Positions 1 through 6,581 of a DNA stretch of 16,010 bases are shown here, piece after piece. Made by a program: the position numbers and the translations under genes. The stretch spans positions 1 through 16,010 of the forward strand of contig CAKRVX010000046.1 in assembly GCA_934409175.1 (NCBI GenBank). Direction: 5' to 3'. A model generated the notes under the pieces. That model worked only from the letters and a program-made list of their open reading frames with translations, did no database searches and was not told where the DNA came from. Source of the stretch: an uncultured Blautia sp. (lineage in GTDB: Bacteria; Bacillota; Clostridia; Lachnospirales; Lachnospiraceae). Within the stretch, counting starts at the first letter, position 1; the number at the start of each line of letters is the position of its first letter.

Positions 1-78
1 GCTTGTGAGTGCAGGCTGAGAGGAAGTCATCAACTTCGACCCATATACCTGATTTGGATAATGCCAACGTAGGAACCC
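1..78 (+). promoter_or_regulatory. TPP riboswitch upstream of thiS (5' end cut by window edge)
   Basis: The conserved TPP aptamer blocks are present: CTGAGA at 16-21, a P3 stem (GAAGT 23-27 with ACTTC 33-37), the ACCTGAT block at 47-53, and GGATAATGCC followed by AACGTAGG at 57-73. The core from 48 to 73 is identical to that of the riboswitch before thiC. The 5' strand of P1 runs off the window, so the upstream boundary and the promoter are not visible. Thiamine pyrophosphate binding should reduce expression of the thiazole operon through the terminator just downstream. Confidence 0.93.
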
Positions 79-95
79 ATAAGATTTGATTTTAC

Positions 96-123
96 AGGGA
101 GGTGCTTTGGTATCTCCCTTTTT
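96..123 (+). terminator. Terminator of the first TPP riboswitch
   Basis: AGGGAG (96-101) pairs with CTCCCT (114-119), extended by a G-U and a T-A pair, and a run of T follows (119-123). Its position about 20 bases after the aptamer makes it the expression platform: transcription should stop here when TPP is bound. Confidence 0.85.
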
Positions 124-147
124 ATTATCTCAGGCATTTGAAGAGAG

Positions 148-298
148 AATGTAACTGTTCAGCAGTCTGTTGACTGTGAAGGAATTTAACAGTTATAAGG
201 GATTTTACATTACAGATGAATACTGGAAAAAATGAGAGTGAACAGAGTTCATGAAGGGGTGCACCACCGCGGGTGTATTCTTTTGTGAACTCTTTTTT
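148..298 (+). promoter_or_regulatory. Second structured leader before thiS, class unassigned
   Basis: After the riboswitch terminator comes a folded segment. AATGT (148-152) pairs with ACATT (207-211). AACTGTT (153-159) pairs with AACAGTT (188-194). An apical hairpin CAGTC-tgtt-GACTG spans 163-176, and a 10-base bulge (195-204) lies on the 3' side. A second intrinsic terminator follows (244-298). TGAAC at 239-243 can pair with GTTCA at 247-251, which would exclude the terminator stem. A 'thiS motif' RNA upstream of thiS genes in Firmicutes has been described by comparative genomics, as I recall; whether this is a member is not tested. A T-box was considered and not accepted. Confidence 0.6.
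244..298 (+). terminator. Second intrinsic terminator directly before thiS
   Basis: AGAGTTCA (244-251) pairs with TGAACTCT (286-293), followed by T residues 293-298. A small inner hairpin, GCACC (261-265) with GGTGT (272-276), closes the loop ACCGCG. It lies 18 bases before the thiS start codon, so it would switch off the whole thiSGH-tenI transcript unless it is antiterminated. Confidence 0.8.
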
Positions 299-315
299 GC
301 GGAAAGGAGGAGGCT

Positions 316-516
316 ATGTTTATTACTGTTAATGGCAAGAAGAAGGAATTGATAACTGCTCTGACAGTAGCGGAATATCTGGAAGAAAACGGCTATGTGA
401 CCAGCCAGATCGCGGTAGAATTAAACGAAGAGATTCTGCCGAAAGCAGAATACAGTACTGTTGAATTACAGGAAAATGATGTGATGGAAGTGGTCAGTTT
501 TATGGGTGGAGGCTGA
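316..516 (+). CDS. thiS: Sulfur carrier protein ThiS
   Basis: ThiS is the small ubiquitin-like sulfur carrier for thiazole formation. Its C-terminal glycine is adenylated, converted to a thiocarboxylate, and delivers sulfur to ThiG in the cytoplasm. The 66-residue length is normal for the family. The protein begins with the usual beta-strand (MFITVNGKK), has the LTVAEYLEE helix, and ends VSFMGGG, giving the required Gly-Gly terminus. The start codon follows a strong AAAGGAGGA site. It is first in the operon with thiG, thiH and tenI, behind a TPP riboswitch and a second leader. No thiF, whose product normally adenylates ThiS, is found next to it, so activation must come from an enzyme encoded elsewhere. 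Identification is secure from length, tail and context. Confidence 0.95.
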   Translation: MFITVNGKKKELITALTVAEYLEENGYVTSQIAVELNEEILPKAEYSTVELQENDVMEVVSFMGGG

Positions 517-520
517 TTAT

Positions 521-583
521 TTGCTGTAAAAGTTCCAGACGACAGCTGGGCAGAAGTACAAGCCTGCTTTTCATTTACAACAA
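521..583 (+). other. Predicted three-way-junction RNA between thiS and thiG
   Basis: In the 105-base gap, 521-530 can pair with 574-583 (9 of 10 pairs). The enclosed segment holds two hairpins: CCAG 535-538 with CTGG 546-549, and GCAG 550-553 with CTGC 564-567. No T-run follows, so it is not a terminator. It could affect stability or processing of the thiS part of the message. The structure is inferred from pairing alone. Confidence 0.4.
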
Positions 584-621
584 TAAAAACACAACATGCG
601 AAAGAAAGAAGGACTTAAATT

Positions 622-1401
622 ATGAGTACAAATAATGACGATAAACTGATTCTGGGAGGTCATGAATTCACTTCCCGTTTTATCCTTGGATCCGGAAAAT
701 TTTCACTGGATCTGGTAAAGGCATGTATTGAAAAGGCAGATGCGCAGATTATCACTCTGGCTCTGCGCCGTGCCAATGAAGGTGGACTGGCAAATATTCT
801 GGATTATATTCCGAAAAATGTAACCCTTCTTCCAAATACTTCAGGTGCCAGAAATGCACAGGAAGCTGTTCGTATTGCCAGACTTTCCCGAGAAATTGGC
901 TGTGGTGACTTCGTAAAGGTTGAAGTAATCCATGATTCCAAATATCTGCTTCCGGACAACTATGAAACTATAAAAGCCACCGAAATCCTTGCAAAAGAAG
1001 GATTTGTAGTAATGCCATACATGTATCCCGATCTGAATGCCGCCAGAGATCTGGTGAATGCCGGAGCAGCCTGCATCATGCCGCTTGGTTCTCCAATTGG
1101 TTCCAATAAAGGTCTGTGTACAAAAGAATTTATTCAGATCCTCATTGATGAGATTGATCTTCCGATTATCGTAGATGCAGGAATCGGACGTCCTTCTCAG
1201 GCATGCGAAGCTATGGAAATGGGAGCATCTGCAGTTATGGCAAATACAGCTATTGCTACAGCTGGTGATGTACAGGTAATGGCCGAAGCATTCAAAAAAG
1301 CCATTGAAGCAGGACGAAGTGCATACCTTTCCGGATTGGGAAGAACACTGGAAAAAGGTGCAAGTGCATCCTCCCCGCTGACTGGTTTTCTTCATGACTA
1401 A
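622..1401 (+). CDS. thiG: Thiazole synthase ThiG
   Basis: ThiG builds the thiazole phosphate ring from 1-deoxy-D-xylulose 5-phosphate, dehydroglycine and ThiS thiocarboxylate. The 259-residue protein has the ThiG (beta/alpha)8 pattern: [12 protein letters not shown] near residues 16-27, the Schiff-base lysine at about K99 in [19 protein letters not shown] in the phosphate-binding half, and [35 protein letters not shown] sequence near the C-terminus (seen as separate motifs at about 185-215). Length is normal. An AAGGA site precedes the ATG. It lies 105 bases after thiS, across a predicted RNA structure, and 29 bases before thiH, with which it works directly because ThiH supplies dehydroglycine. 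Identification is secure. Confidence 0.97.
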   Translation: MSTNNDDKLILGGHEFTSRFILGSGKFSLDLVKACIEKADAQIITLALRRANEGGLANILDYIPKNVTLLPNTSGARNAQEAVRIARLSREIGCGDFVKVEVIHDSKYLLPDNYETIKATEILAKEGFVVMPYMYPDLNAARDLVNAGAACIMPLGSPIGSNKGLCTKEFIQILIDEIDLPIIVDAGIGRPSQACEAMEMGASAVMANTAIATAGDVQVMAEAFKKAIEAGRSAYLSGLGRTLEKGASASSPLTGFLHD

Positions 1402-1430
1402 CAGACAGGAATAAAGAGGAGAAAATATCG

Positions 1431-2672
1431 ATGGAAACAACAGAGAAAAACATGGAACATGGAGAACATTTCAACGAAAGTATTGTTAATGAAGTAATCC
1501 TGGAGGACATGAAAAAGAACAGGATCGATCATATGAAATATTTGCCGGGAATGGAGGTACTGGAAGAATCTGATGTGATGGGTCAGGTTATCTCTGCCAT
1601 GAAGGATTATGATTATGACAGATATACAGAAGCAGATGTACGCAGAGCTCTGACTCATGATAACCGTACCCCTGAGGATTTTCAGGCTCTTCTTTCTCCG
1701 GCTGCCCTGCCTCTTCTGGAAGAGATTGCACAGGCTGCACAGAAGGAAACCAGGAAACATTTCGGAAACAGTGTATATATGTTTACTCCTATTTATATTG
1801 CAAATTACTGTGAGAATTATTGTATTTACTGTGGATTTAACTGCCACAATAAAATTCGCAGAGCGCAGCTGAATGCAGAGGAAATTGATAAAGAAATGGC
1901 CGCAATTGCAGAGACAGGGCTGCAGGAAATTCTGATTCTTACAGGAGAAAGCAGAGCGAAATCCGATGTAAAATATATTGGAGAAGCCTGTAAGATTGCC
2001 CGGAAATATTTTAAGGTGATCGGTCTGGAAGTTTACCCCATGAATTCAGATGAGTACGCATATCTCCATGAATGCGGTGCAGACTATGTAACAGTGTTCC
2101 AGGAAACATACAATTCAGATAAGTACGAAACTCTTCATCTGGCAGGCCATAAACGTATTTTTCCATATCGTCTGAATGCACAGGAGCGTGCCTTGAAAGG
2201 TGGAATGAGAGGCGTGGGTTTTGCTGCACTTCTGGGATTGGATGATTTCCGTAAAGATGCTTTTGCCACCGGATATCATGCATATCTTCTGCAGAGAAAA
2301 TATCCTCATGCGGAGATTGCCTTTTCCTGTCCGAGACTTCGCCCAATTATCAATAATGACCGTATCAATCCTATGGATGTGCATGAACCTCAGCTGCTTC
2401 AGGTAGTCTGTGCGTACCGTCTGTTTATGCCTTTTGCAAGTATCACAGTATCTACCAGGGAATGTGAACGTGTACGTGATAATCTGGTTGGCATTGCTGC
2501 CACGAAGATTTCTGCGGGAGTCAGTACAGGAATCGGAAGTCATGTAGAGGATATCGAAGATAAAGGAGATGACCAGTTTGAGATTTCAGATGGAAGATCT
2601 GTAGATGAAGTTTATCAGGCACTTCTGGACCATGATCTCCAGCCGGTTATGAATGATTATGTGTACCTCTAA
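1431..2672 (+). CDS. thiH: 2-iminoacetate synthase ThiH (radical SAM)
   Basis: ThiH is an oxygen-sensitive radical SAM enzyme that cleaves tyrosine to dehydroglycine (2-iminoacetate) and p-cresol, supplying ThiG. The radical SAM cluster motif CX3CX2C is at C127, C131 and C134 (NYCENYCIYCGFNCHNK). The segment before it (about 85-120, LLSPAALPLLEEIAQAAQ, FGNSVYMFTPIYIAN) matches ThiH of Proteobacteria. At 413 residues it is longer than E. coli ThiH (about 377) because of an N-terminal extension; HydG, the paralogue in hydrogenase maturation, is longer still. The thi operon context favours ThiH. An AGAGGAG site lies about 10 bases before the ATG. Use of tyrosine rather than glycine (ThiO) fits an anaerobe. 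Its 3' end overlaps tenI by 20 bases. Confidence 0.95.
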   Translation: METTEKNMEHGEHFNESIVNEVILEDMKKNRIDHMKYLPGMEVLEESDVMGQVISAMKDYDYDRYTEADVRRALTHDNRTPEDFQALLSPAALPLLEEIAQAAQKETRKHFGNSVYMFTPIYIANYCENYCIYCGFNCHNKIRRAQLNAEEIDKEMAAIAETGLQEILILTGESRAKSDVKYIGEACKIARKYFKVIGLEVYPMNSDEYAYLHECGADYVTVFQETYNSDKYETLHLAGHKRIFPYRLNAQERALKGGMRGVGFAALLGLDDFRKDAFATGYHAYLLQRKYPHAEIAFSCPRLRPIINNDRINPMDVHEPQLLQVVCAYRLFMPFASITVSTRECERVRDNLVGIAATKISAGVSTGIGSHVEDIEDKGDDQFEISDGRSVDEVYQALLDHDLQPVMNDYVYL

Positions 2673-3246
2673 AAATGAAGATCAATATAAAAATATAATT
2701 GCAGTGACAAACCGTTCACTATGTGAGCGGCCTTTTACAGAGCAGATAGAGCGTGTATGCAGCTATCATCCGAAAGCTGTTATACTCAGAGAAAAGGACC
2801 TGCCGGAGAACGAATATCTTCTTCTGGCAGAGCAGGTACTGGGAATCTGCGACAGATATCAGGTTCCCTGCATTCTGCATACCTATGTAAATGTAGGAGA
2901 GAAACTGGAATATCCATATATTCATCTGCCATTGTTTTTACTGAAGAAGTATCAGGGAAAACTGGGAAATTTTCAACAGATTGGAAGTTCTGTGCATTCT
3001 GTGGAAGATGCGTTAAAAGCCCAGAGTCTTGGTGCAACTTACCTTACAGCAGGTCATATTTACGTAACAGATTGTAAAAAGGGGCTTCAGCCCAGAGGAC
3101 TGGAATTTCTCATGAATGTTTGTGAAGCTGTGACTATTCCCGTATATGCCATAGGTGGGATCCATCCGGGAACAGAACAGTTATCTGAAGTAATGGACCA
3201 TGGTGCAGTTGGTGGGTGCATCATGTCAGATATGATGAAGATATAA
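2653..3246 (+). CDS. tenI: TenI-like thiazole tautomerase (ThiE/TenI superfamily)
   Basis: This 197-residue protein belongs to the ThiE/TenI TIM-barrel superfamily. It is probably TenI, which aromatizes the thiazole product of ThiG, rather than ThiE, which joins pyrimidine and thiazole. The segment around H135 (GHIYVTDCKKGLQPRG) closely resembles B. subtilis TenI (GHVFETDCKKGLEGRG, from memory), as does IGSSVHSVEDA. The metal-binding aspartates of ThiE in the NDxxDxA and DGvHLGQ regions are missing; here the sequences are LHTYVNV and YIHLPLF. R46 in ILREKD and the AIGGI loop (about 166-171) are retained. The start overlaps the thiH end by 20 bases, indicating translational coupling; an alternative ATG lies two codons downstream (2659). 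Annotation pipelines would often call this thiE, and a dual role is not excluded. Confidence 0.8.
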   Translation: MIMCTSKNEDQYKNIIAVTNRSLCERPFTEQIERVCSYHPKAVILREKDLPENEYLLLAEQVLGICDRYQVPCILHTYVNVGEKLEYPYIHLPLFLLKKYQGKLGNFQQIGSSVHSVEDALKAQSLGATYLTAGHIYVTDCKKGLQPRGLEFLMNVCEAVTIPVYAIGGIHPGTEQLSEVMDHGAVGGCIMSDMMKI

Positions 3247-3265
3247 CAGAAAAAATTTAAAGAGG

Positions 3266-3312
3266 AAAAGCCGCATTTCAACGATTGCAATCATGTTGAA
3301 ATGCGGCTTTTT
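3266..3312. terminator. Bidirectional terminator between tenI and thiC
   Basis: A perfect 17-bp stem (3266-3282 with 3295-3311) with a 12-base loop has T-runs on both strands. It ends the + strand thiSGH-tenI operon and the convergent - strand thiC transcript. Confidence 0.95.
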
Positions 3313-3320
3313 GTTAAAAA

Positions 3321-4631
3321 TTATTCATCAAAAATAGTAACGATCTCACCATCCAGAATACGATTGGTATTTTTTACAGCACAGAAGTTTCCACACATAC
3401 TGCATGTGTCTTCTTTCTCTGGTTTGGCCTCAGCACGGTAGCGTCTTGCTTTCTCAGGATCAAGGCTGAGGCGAAACATTTCTTCCCAGTCCAGACGTTT
3501 TCTTGCTTCACTCATCTTGTAATCCCAGTCTGCAGCACCAGGAATTCCTTTGGCAATATCCGCAGCGTGTGCGGCAATCTTGGCCGCGATAATACCTTCT
3601 TTTACATCATCAGCGTTAGGCAGGCGAAGATGCTCTGCAGGTGTTACATAGCAGAGGAAAGCAGCACCTGAATAAGCTGCGATAGCACCGCCGATAGCAG
3701 AAGTGATATGATCATATCCTGGAGCGATATCTGTTACCAGTGGTCCAAGTACATAGAATGGAGCACCATGACACAGTGTTTTCTGAATTTCCATATTTGC
3801 GGCAATCTGATTCAGAGGCATATGTCCCGGACCTTCGATCATAACCTGGACATCTTTTTCCCATGCGCGTTTCGTAAGTTCGCCGAGAGTGATCAGCTCC
3901 TCAATCTGTGCAGTGTCTGTAGCATCTGCGATACATCCTGGACGGCATGCATCACCAAGACTTAAGGTGATATCATATTCACGGCATATGTCCAGTATTT
4001 CGTCGAAATGCTCATAAAATGGATTTTCTTTTCCTGTCATTTCCATCCAGGCAAACATAATGGAACCACCTCTGGAAACGATGTTCATGAGACGGTTATT
4101 TTGTTTAAAACGTGCTGCAGTTGCACGGTTCATACCACAGTGGATGGTCATAAAATCCACACCGTCTTCTGCATGCATACGTACGATATCAATCCATTCT
4201 TCAGAAGTAATCTTCCCGAGTGCTTTGTGATAATATACTACTGCATCATAGATCGGAACAGTACCGATCATTGCCGGACATTCAGAAGTAAGTTTGCGGC
4301 GGAAGCTTCTGGTGTCACCATAAGAACTGAGGTCCATAATAGCTTCGGCTCCCATTTCTACTGCGGAATGTACCTTCTTATATTCCATGTCAACGTCTTT
4401 CCAGTCTCTGGAAACACCTAAATTTACATTGATCTTTGTTGTCAGTTTTGCACCGACACCACTTGGACTGATGCATTTATGATTTTTATTACAGGGAATA
4501 ATTACCTGTCCTTTTGCAATCAATTCTCTTAATTTTTCTGCATCAAAATGTTCTTTTTCTGCTACAATTTCCATTTGTGGTGTGATGATTCCCTGACGGG
4601 CTGCGTCCATCTGTGTTGTGTACTGTGTCAT
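3321..4631 (-). CDS. thiC: Phosphomethylpyrimidine synthase ThiC
   Basis: ThiC converts aminoimidazole ribonucleotide to hydroxymethylpyrimidine phosphate by a non-canonical radical SAM reaction, the committed step of the pyrimidine branch. The protein has family signatures such as [36 protein letters not shown] and [13 protein letters not shown]. The C-terminal iron-sulfur motif is C410-SM-C413-GNF-C417, which is CX2CX3C rather than the CX2CX4C usually quoted. The chosen start (436 residues) follows AAGGAGG at good spacing; an ATG seven codons upstream lacks such a site. The protein belongs to the shorter ThiC class (about 430 residues) and lacks the long N-terminal domain of E. coli ThiC. 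It is transcribed alone from its own TPP riboswitch, convergent with the thiazole operon. Confidence 0.97.
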   Translation of the reverse strand: MTQYTTQMDAARQGIITPQMEIVAEKEHFDAEKLRELIAKGQVIIPCNKNHKCISPSGVGAKLTTKINVNLGVSRDWKDVDMEYKKVHSAVEMGAEAIMDLSSYGDTRSFRRKLTSECPAMIGTVPIYDAVVYYHKALGKITSEEWIDIVRMHAEDGVDFMTIHCGMNRATAARFKQNNRLMNIVSRGGSIMFAWMEMTGKENPFYEHFDEILDICREYDITLSLGDACRPGCIADATDTAQIEELITLGELTKRAWEKDVQVMIEGPGHMPLNQIAANMEIQKTLCHGAPFYVLGPLVTDIAPGYDHITSAIGGAIAAYSGAAFLCYVTPAEHLRLPNADDVKEGIIAAKIAAHAADIAKGIPGAADWDYKMSEARKRLDWEEMFRLSLDPEKARRYRAEAKPEKEDTCSMCGNFCAVKNTNRILDGEIVTIFDE

Positions 4632-4671
4632 TTTTTCCTCCTTGCCCTGCACTGTGGGCTCCTAAATGAAC

Positions 4672-4770
4672 TGCGCCTTCTGCGTATCAGCAGAGACTTG
4701 CACCTGCGCATATTCGTAAGTTTATCTGTAAACCTGAGTATTCGGCAGAGAGTGGTGCCCCCGGTCTGCC
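4672..4770 (-). other. Structured part of the thiC 5' leader beyond the terminator
   Basis: About 210 bases of leader separate the riboswitch terminator from thiC. On the - strand it can form three hairpins: 4744-4749 with 4765-4770; 4720-4724 with 4729-4733; and a compound stem with 4672-4676 pairing 4706-4710 around 4679-4683 pairing 4690-4694. None has a T-run. No known class is recognised. The rest of this non-coding stretch (4632-4671 and 4771-4844) shows only the thiC ribosome binding site. Confidence 0.35.
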
Positions 4771-4844
4771 ATAAAATAAAAGTAAAATTGATTAAGAACA
4801 GAGAGGGATGATATATGACCATATACGAAAGTAAAATATCCGGA

Positions 4845-4887
4845 TAAAAAAGAAAAACTGCAATACGCCAACAGCATACTGCAGTTT
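4845..4887 (-). terminator. Terminator of the thiC TPP riboswitch
   Basis: On the - strand a 14-bp stem (4874-4887 with 4855-4868, two G-U pairs) with a 5-base loop is followed by a long interrupted T-run. It begins 12 bases after the aptamer and is the expected TPP-dependent stop. Confidence 0.93.
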
Positions 4888-4898
4888 GAAAGAACGAT

Positions 4899-4979
4899 AG
4901 CTTTCCCTACGTTGGCATTATCCAAATCAGGTTATGGGTTAAAGCAATACAGCTTACTCTCAGCCTGTTTACACAAGCT
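4899..4979 (-). promoter_or_regulatory. TPP riboswitch upstream of thiC
   Basis: Complete aptamer on the - strand: the P1 arms are AGCTT (4979-4975) and AAGCT (4903-4899), CTGAGA follows, P3 is different in sequence from the first riboswitch but still pairs, and the ACCTGAT, GGATAATGCC and ACGTAGG blocks are all present. It shares its 3' core exactly with the thiS-side riboswitch, so both pathway branches should respond to the same TPP pool. Confidence 0.95.
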
Positions 4980-5001
4980 CCCCGTATCTTAATCTTTTTG
5001 C

Positions 5002-5030
5002 ATTGTAGCATGCTGATGTATAAAAGTCAA
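5002..5030 (-). promoter_or_regulatory. Sigma-A promoter of thiC
   Basis: On the - strand, TTGACT (5030-5025) and TACAAT (5007-5002) are separated by exactly 17 bases. The predicted transcription start near 4995 lies about 16 bases before the aptamer. The first two bases of the -35 box are also the last two bases of the upstream gene's terminator stem. Confidence 0.85.
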
Positions 5031-5077
5031 CAAAAAGGTTCCCCATTACCTGAAAGATAATGGGGAACCTTTTTGTT
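5029..5077 (-). terminator. Terminator of the fibronectin-III-like gene
   Basis: A perfect 20-bp stem (5029-5048 with 5058-5077) with a 9-base loop and T-runs. It ends the - strand gene at 5088 and isolates thiC, whose promoter starts at its edge. Confidence 0.93.
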
Positions 5078-5087
5078 GTAAAAATGA

Positions 5088-6104
5088 TCAGCTGAGACTC
5101 ATGGTATATTCCATGGCAGTTGAATGCCAGGTCTTTCCGTAGAGTTTTTTGTTTGCAATGACTTTGATCTTATATTTCTGGTTTAACTTCATGTTTGTGA
5201 GTGTGTAAGTAGTACTGCCGGTGGTTTTCACTTTCTGGAAAGAAGAACTTCCGGGTCTCTGAATATAGACGCTGTAATTGTTGGCACCGGAAACCTTGTT
5301 CCATTTTACGGACATTGTATTGCGGGTATTGCCTGCTTTATAGAGAAGTACTTCTTTGGAAACAATATAATTTGTAGGGGTGGGACTTACATATCGTTTC
5401 CCGTTCAGCTGTATGTATGGATAAATGGATACTTTGTAAAAACTGTTTCTGGCCAGAGGAAGGGTAAAGGAGTAACGGCTTTTGGAAAGCCGGGCAACCT
5501 TTTTATGGTTGGCAGAACTTTCGTAAACAACTTTGTATCCGCTGATGGAATTAACAGCTTTCGGAAGATTCATGTTAAATGTGTATCCGGTAGCTCTGAC
5601 TGATGACCAGGAAGATTTTACAGATACGGTTTTATAAAGAGTGGTGCAGTCTACCGTACGCGTGGAAAGAACTGCTCCGGAATCATTAAGTGCTGTGACT
5701 TTTGCTGTGTAGGCAGTTCCGGGAAGCAGATTTTTGATGGTTGCTGTGCAGCCTGTAGTGTATCCTATCTGTTTAAAGGAATTTTTACGGTAATGGCTGA
5801 GGCTGACAGCGTAACGTGATGCTCCGGATACAGCACTCCAACTGATGGTTACCTTATAGCTGCCTTTTTTATAAGAAGCAGCAGTCTGCTGAACTCCGTT
5901 GTTGGAGAAATTCAGGTAGTAATTGGAAGCACCGGCAGCTTCTACGTTATCGGAAGCGAACTCTGAAACTGTAGTGTCAGAAATCTGAGCCGGTTGTAAA
6001 GTGGCTTTCGCATCAGCGGCAAATGCTGTGGATGCCATTCCGAGTGTAAGGGCAGCGCTTAATCCCAGGCTGACCAGTAGTTTTTGAAATCTTTTCATTT
6101 TCAT
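5088..6104 (-). CDS. Secreted fibronectin type III-like protein
   Basis: The 338-residue protein begins with a clear signal peptide (KR, a hydrophobic stretch at 9-26, then AFA before A30), so it should be exported. The mature part looks like three fibronectin type III-like beta-sandwich units, roughly 82-155, 160-250 and 255-337. The first and third share the pattern W-x-x-VSGAxxYxV, then LxPGTxY or MKLNQKY, then KVxA. No catalytic domain, LPxTG anchor, transmembrane tail or cell-wall repeat is visible. The start follows GGAGG at 8 bases. Such proteins in gut Clostridia are often cell-surface or binding accessories; substrate or partner is unknown. It may be transcribed from an extended -10 promoter at 6165-6173. 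Confidence 0.75.
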   Translation of the reverse strand: MKMKRFQKLLVSLGLSAALTLGMASTAFAADAKATLQPAQISDTTVSEFASDNVEAAGASNYYLNFSNNGVQQTAASYKKGSYKVTISWSAVSGASRYAVSLSHYRKNSFKQIGYTTGCTATIKNLLPGTAYTAKVTALNDSGAVLSTRTVDCTTLYKTVSVKSSWSSVRATGYTFNMNLPKAVNSISGYKVVYESSANHKKVARLSKSRYSFTLPLARNSFYKVSIYPYIQLNGKRYVSPTPTNYIVSKEVLLYKAGNTRNTMSVKWNKVSGANNYSVYIQRPGSSSFQKVKTTGSTTYTLTNMKLNQKYKIKVIANKKLYGKTWHSTAMEYTMSLS

Positions 6105-6136
6105 AAATAGATCCTCCTTAAAATATTAAACGTAAC

Positions 6137-6182
6137 AAAAAAAGCTCTGCTGATGTTTACGTTGAGTATAGCATAGCAGAGC
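6137..6182 (-). terminator. Terminator after the HicB-like gene
   Basis: On the - strand GCTCTGCT (6182-6175) pairs with AGCAGAGC (6151-6144), followed by seven T. The 23-base loop is unusually long and contains a promoter-like extended -10 element. Confidence 0.7.
6165..6173 (-). promoter_or_regulatory. Possible extended -10 promoter for the fibronectin-III-like gene
   Basis: TGCTATACT on the - strand is a TGn-TATACT extended -10 element with no good -35 box. It lies in the terminator loop, with a predicted start near 6158, about 55 bases before the gene's start codon at 6104. No other promoter candidate was found in the short gap. Confidence 0.4.
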
Positions 6183-6202
6183 CTGGTTTCTGTAGTTTCT
6201 TT

Positions 6203-6481
6203 TTATTCGTCCCATCCGTCGTACATACGGATATTCACCTGAATATTTCTTATGATATCACCTTCCTGCAGATCAAGGTCAGATTCATCGGAAATAGGAG
6301 GAAGATCCATTTCATCTTCCATTACTTCTGTATAGATCCAGTTGTAAGCAGCCTCGTTTGCATTATCAATGGCATCATCAAGAGTGTCCCCTTCTGCTTC
6401 GCAGCATTCCAGATCCGGGAAAAATGCTTTATATCTGCCGGATTCATTTTTGCGGAAAATTGCGGGATATATGAATTTCAT
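6203..6481 (-). CDS. HicB-like protein without a HicA partner
   Basis: The 92-residue protein (starting MKFIYPAIFRKNESG) has the partially degraded RNase H-like HicB fold: YPAIFRK, YKAFFPDLECCEAEGDTL, and a helix with DAIDNANEA. HicB proteins are antitoxins that bind the HicA RNA-cleaving toxin, but no HicA-like frame is found on either side, so its role here is open. The C-terminal part (residues 55-92) is acidic and has no clear ribbon-helix-helix or HTH DNA-binding domain. The start at 6481 is chosen because AAGGAG lies nine bases upstream; a longer frame opening at 6589 has no such site and would run through the promoter. It diverges from the 8-oxoguanine glycosylase gene. Confidence 0.8.
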   Translation of the reverse strand: MKFIYPAIFRKNESGRYKAFFPDLECCEAEGDTLDDAIDNANEAAYNWIYTEVMEDEMDLPPISDESDLDLQEGDIIRNIQVNIRMYDGWDE

Positions 6482-6551
6482 AATAGAAAACTCCTTTCTG
6501 TCATAACACATGAAAAAGTCCGTGGGAATGGATTCTTTTTTTGTGTTGCGG

Positions 6552-6581
6552 TTTACGTTTATACTGGAAATAGTATATAAT
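6552..6581 (+). promoter_or_regulatory. Promoter of the 8-oxoguanine glycosylase gene
   Basis: TTTACG (6552-6557) and a perfect TATAAT (6576-6581) are 18 bases apart, with the gene start 57 bases further on. The -10 box overlaps that of the opposite-strand promoter by two bases. Confidence 0.65.

Noticed and set aside
256..280. T-box-like antiterminator (ACCGCGGGTGT) in the thiS leader
   Set aside because: The tail resembles the T-box sequence, but the UGGN bulge that must pair with the tRNA end is absent (UGCACC instead) and no Stem I with a specifier loop and AG bulge could be drawn in the short leader. Kept only as an unassigned leader.
841..1440. 199-residue - strand frame opposite thiG
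   Set aside because: Cysteine-rich artefact antisense to thiG, with no start signal.
2653..3246. Straight annotation as ThiE thiamine phosphate synthase
   Set aside because: The metal-binding aspartate motifs are missing and the active-site segment matches TenI; ThiE activity is left as an alternative only.
4725..4770. Glycine-riboswitch-like phrases (CCGAA, CTCAGG) in the thiC leader, - strand
   Set aside because: Only scattered short matches; the required paired aptamer order is not present.
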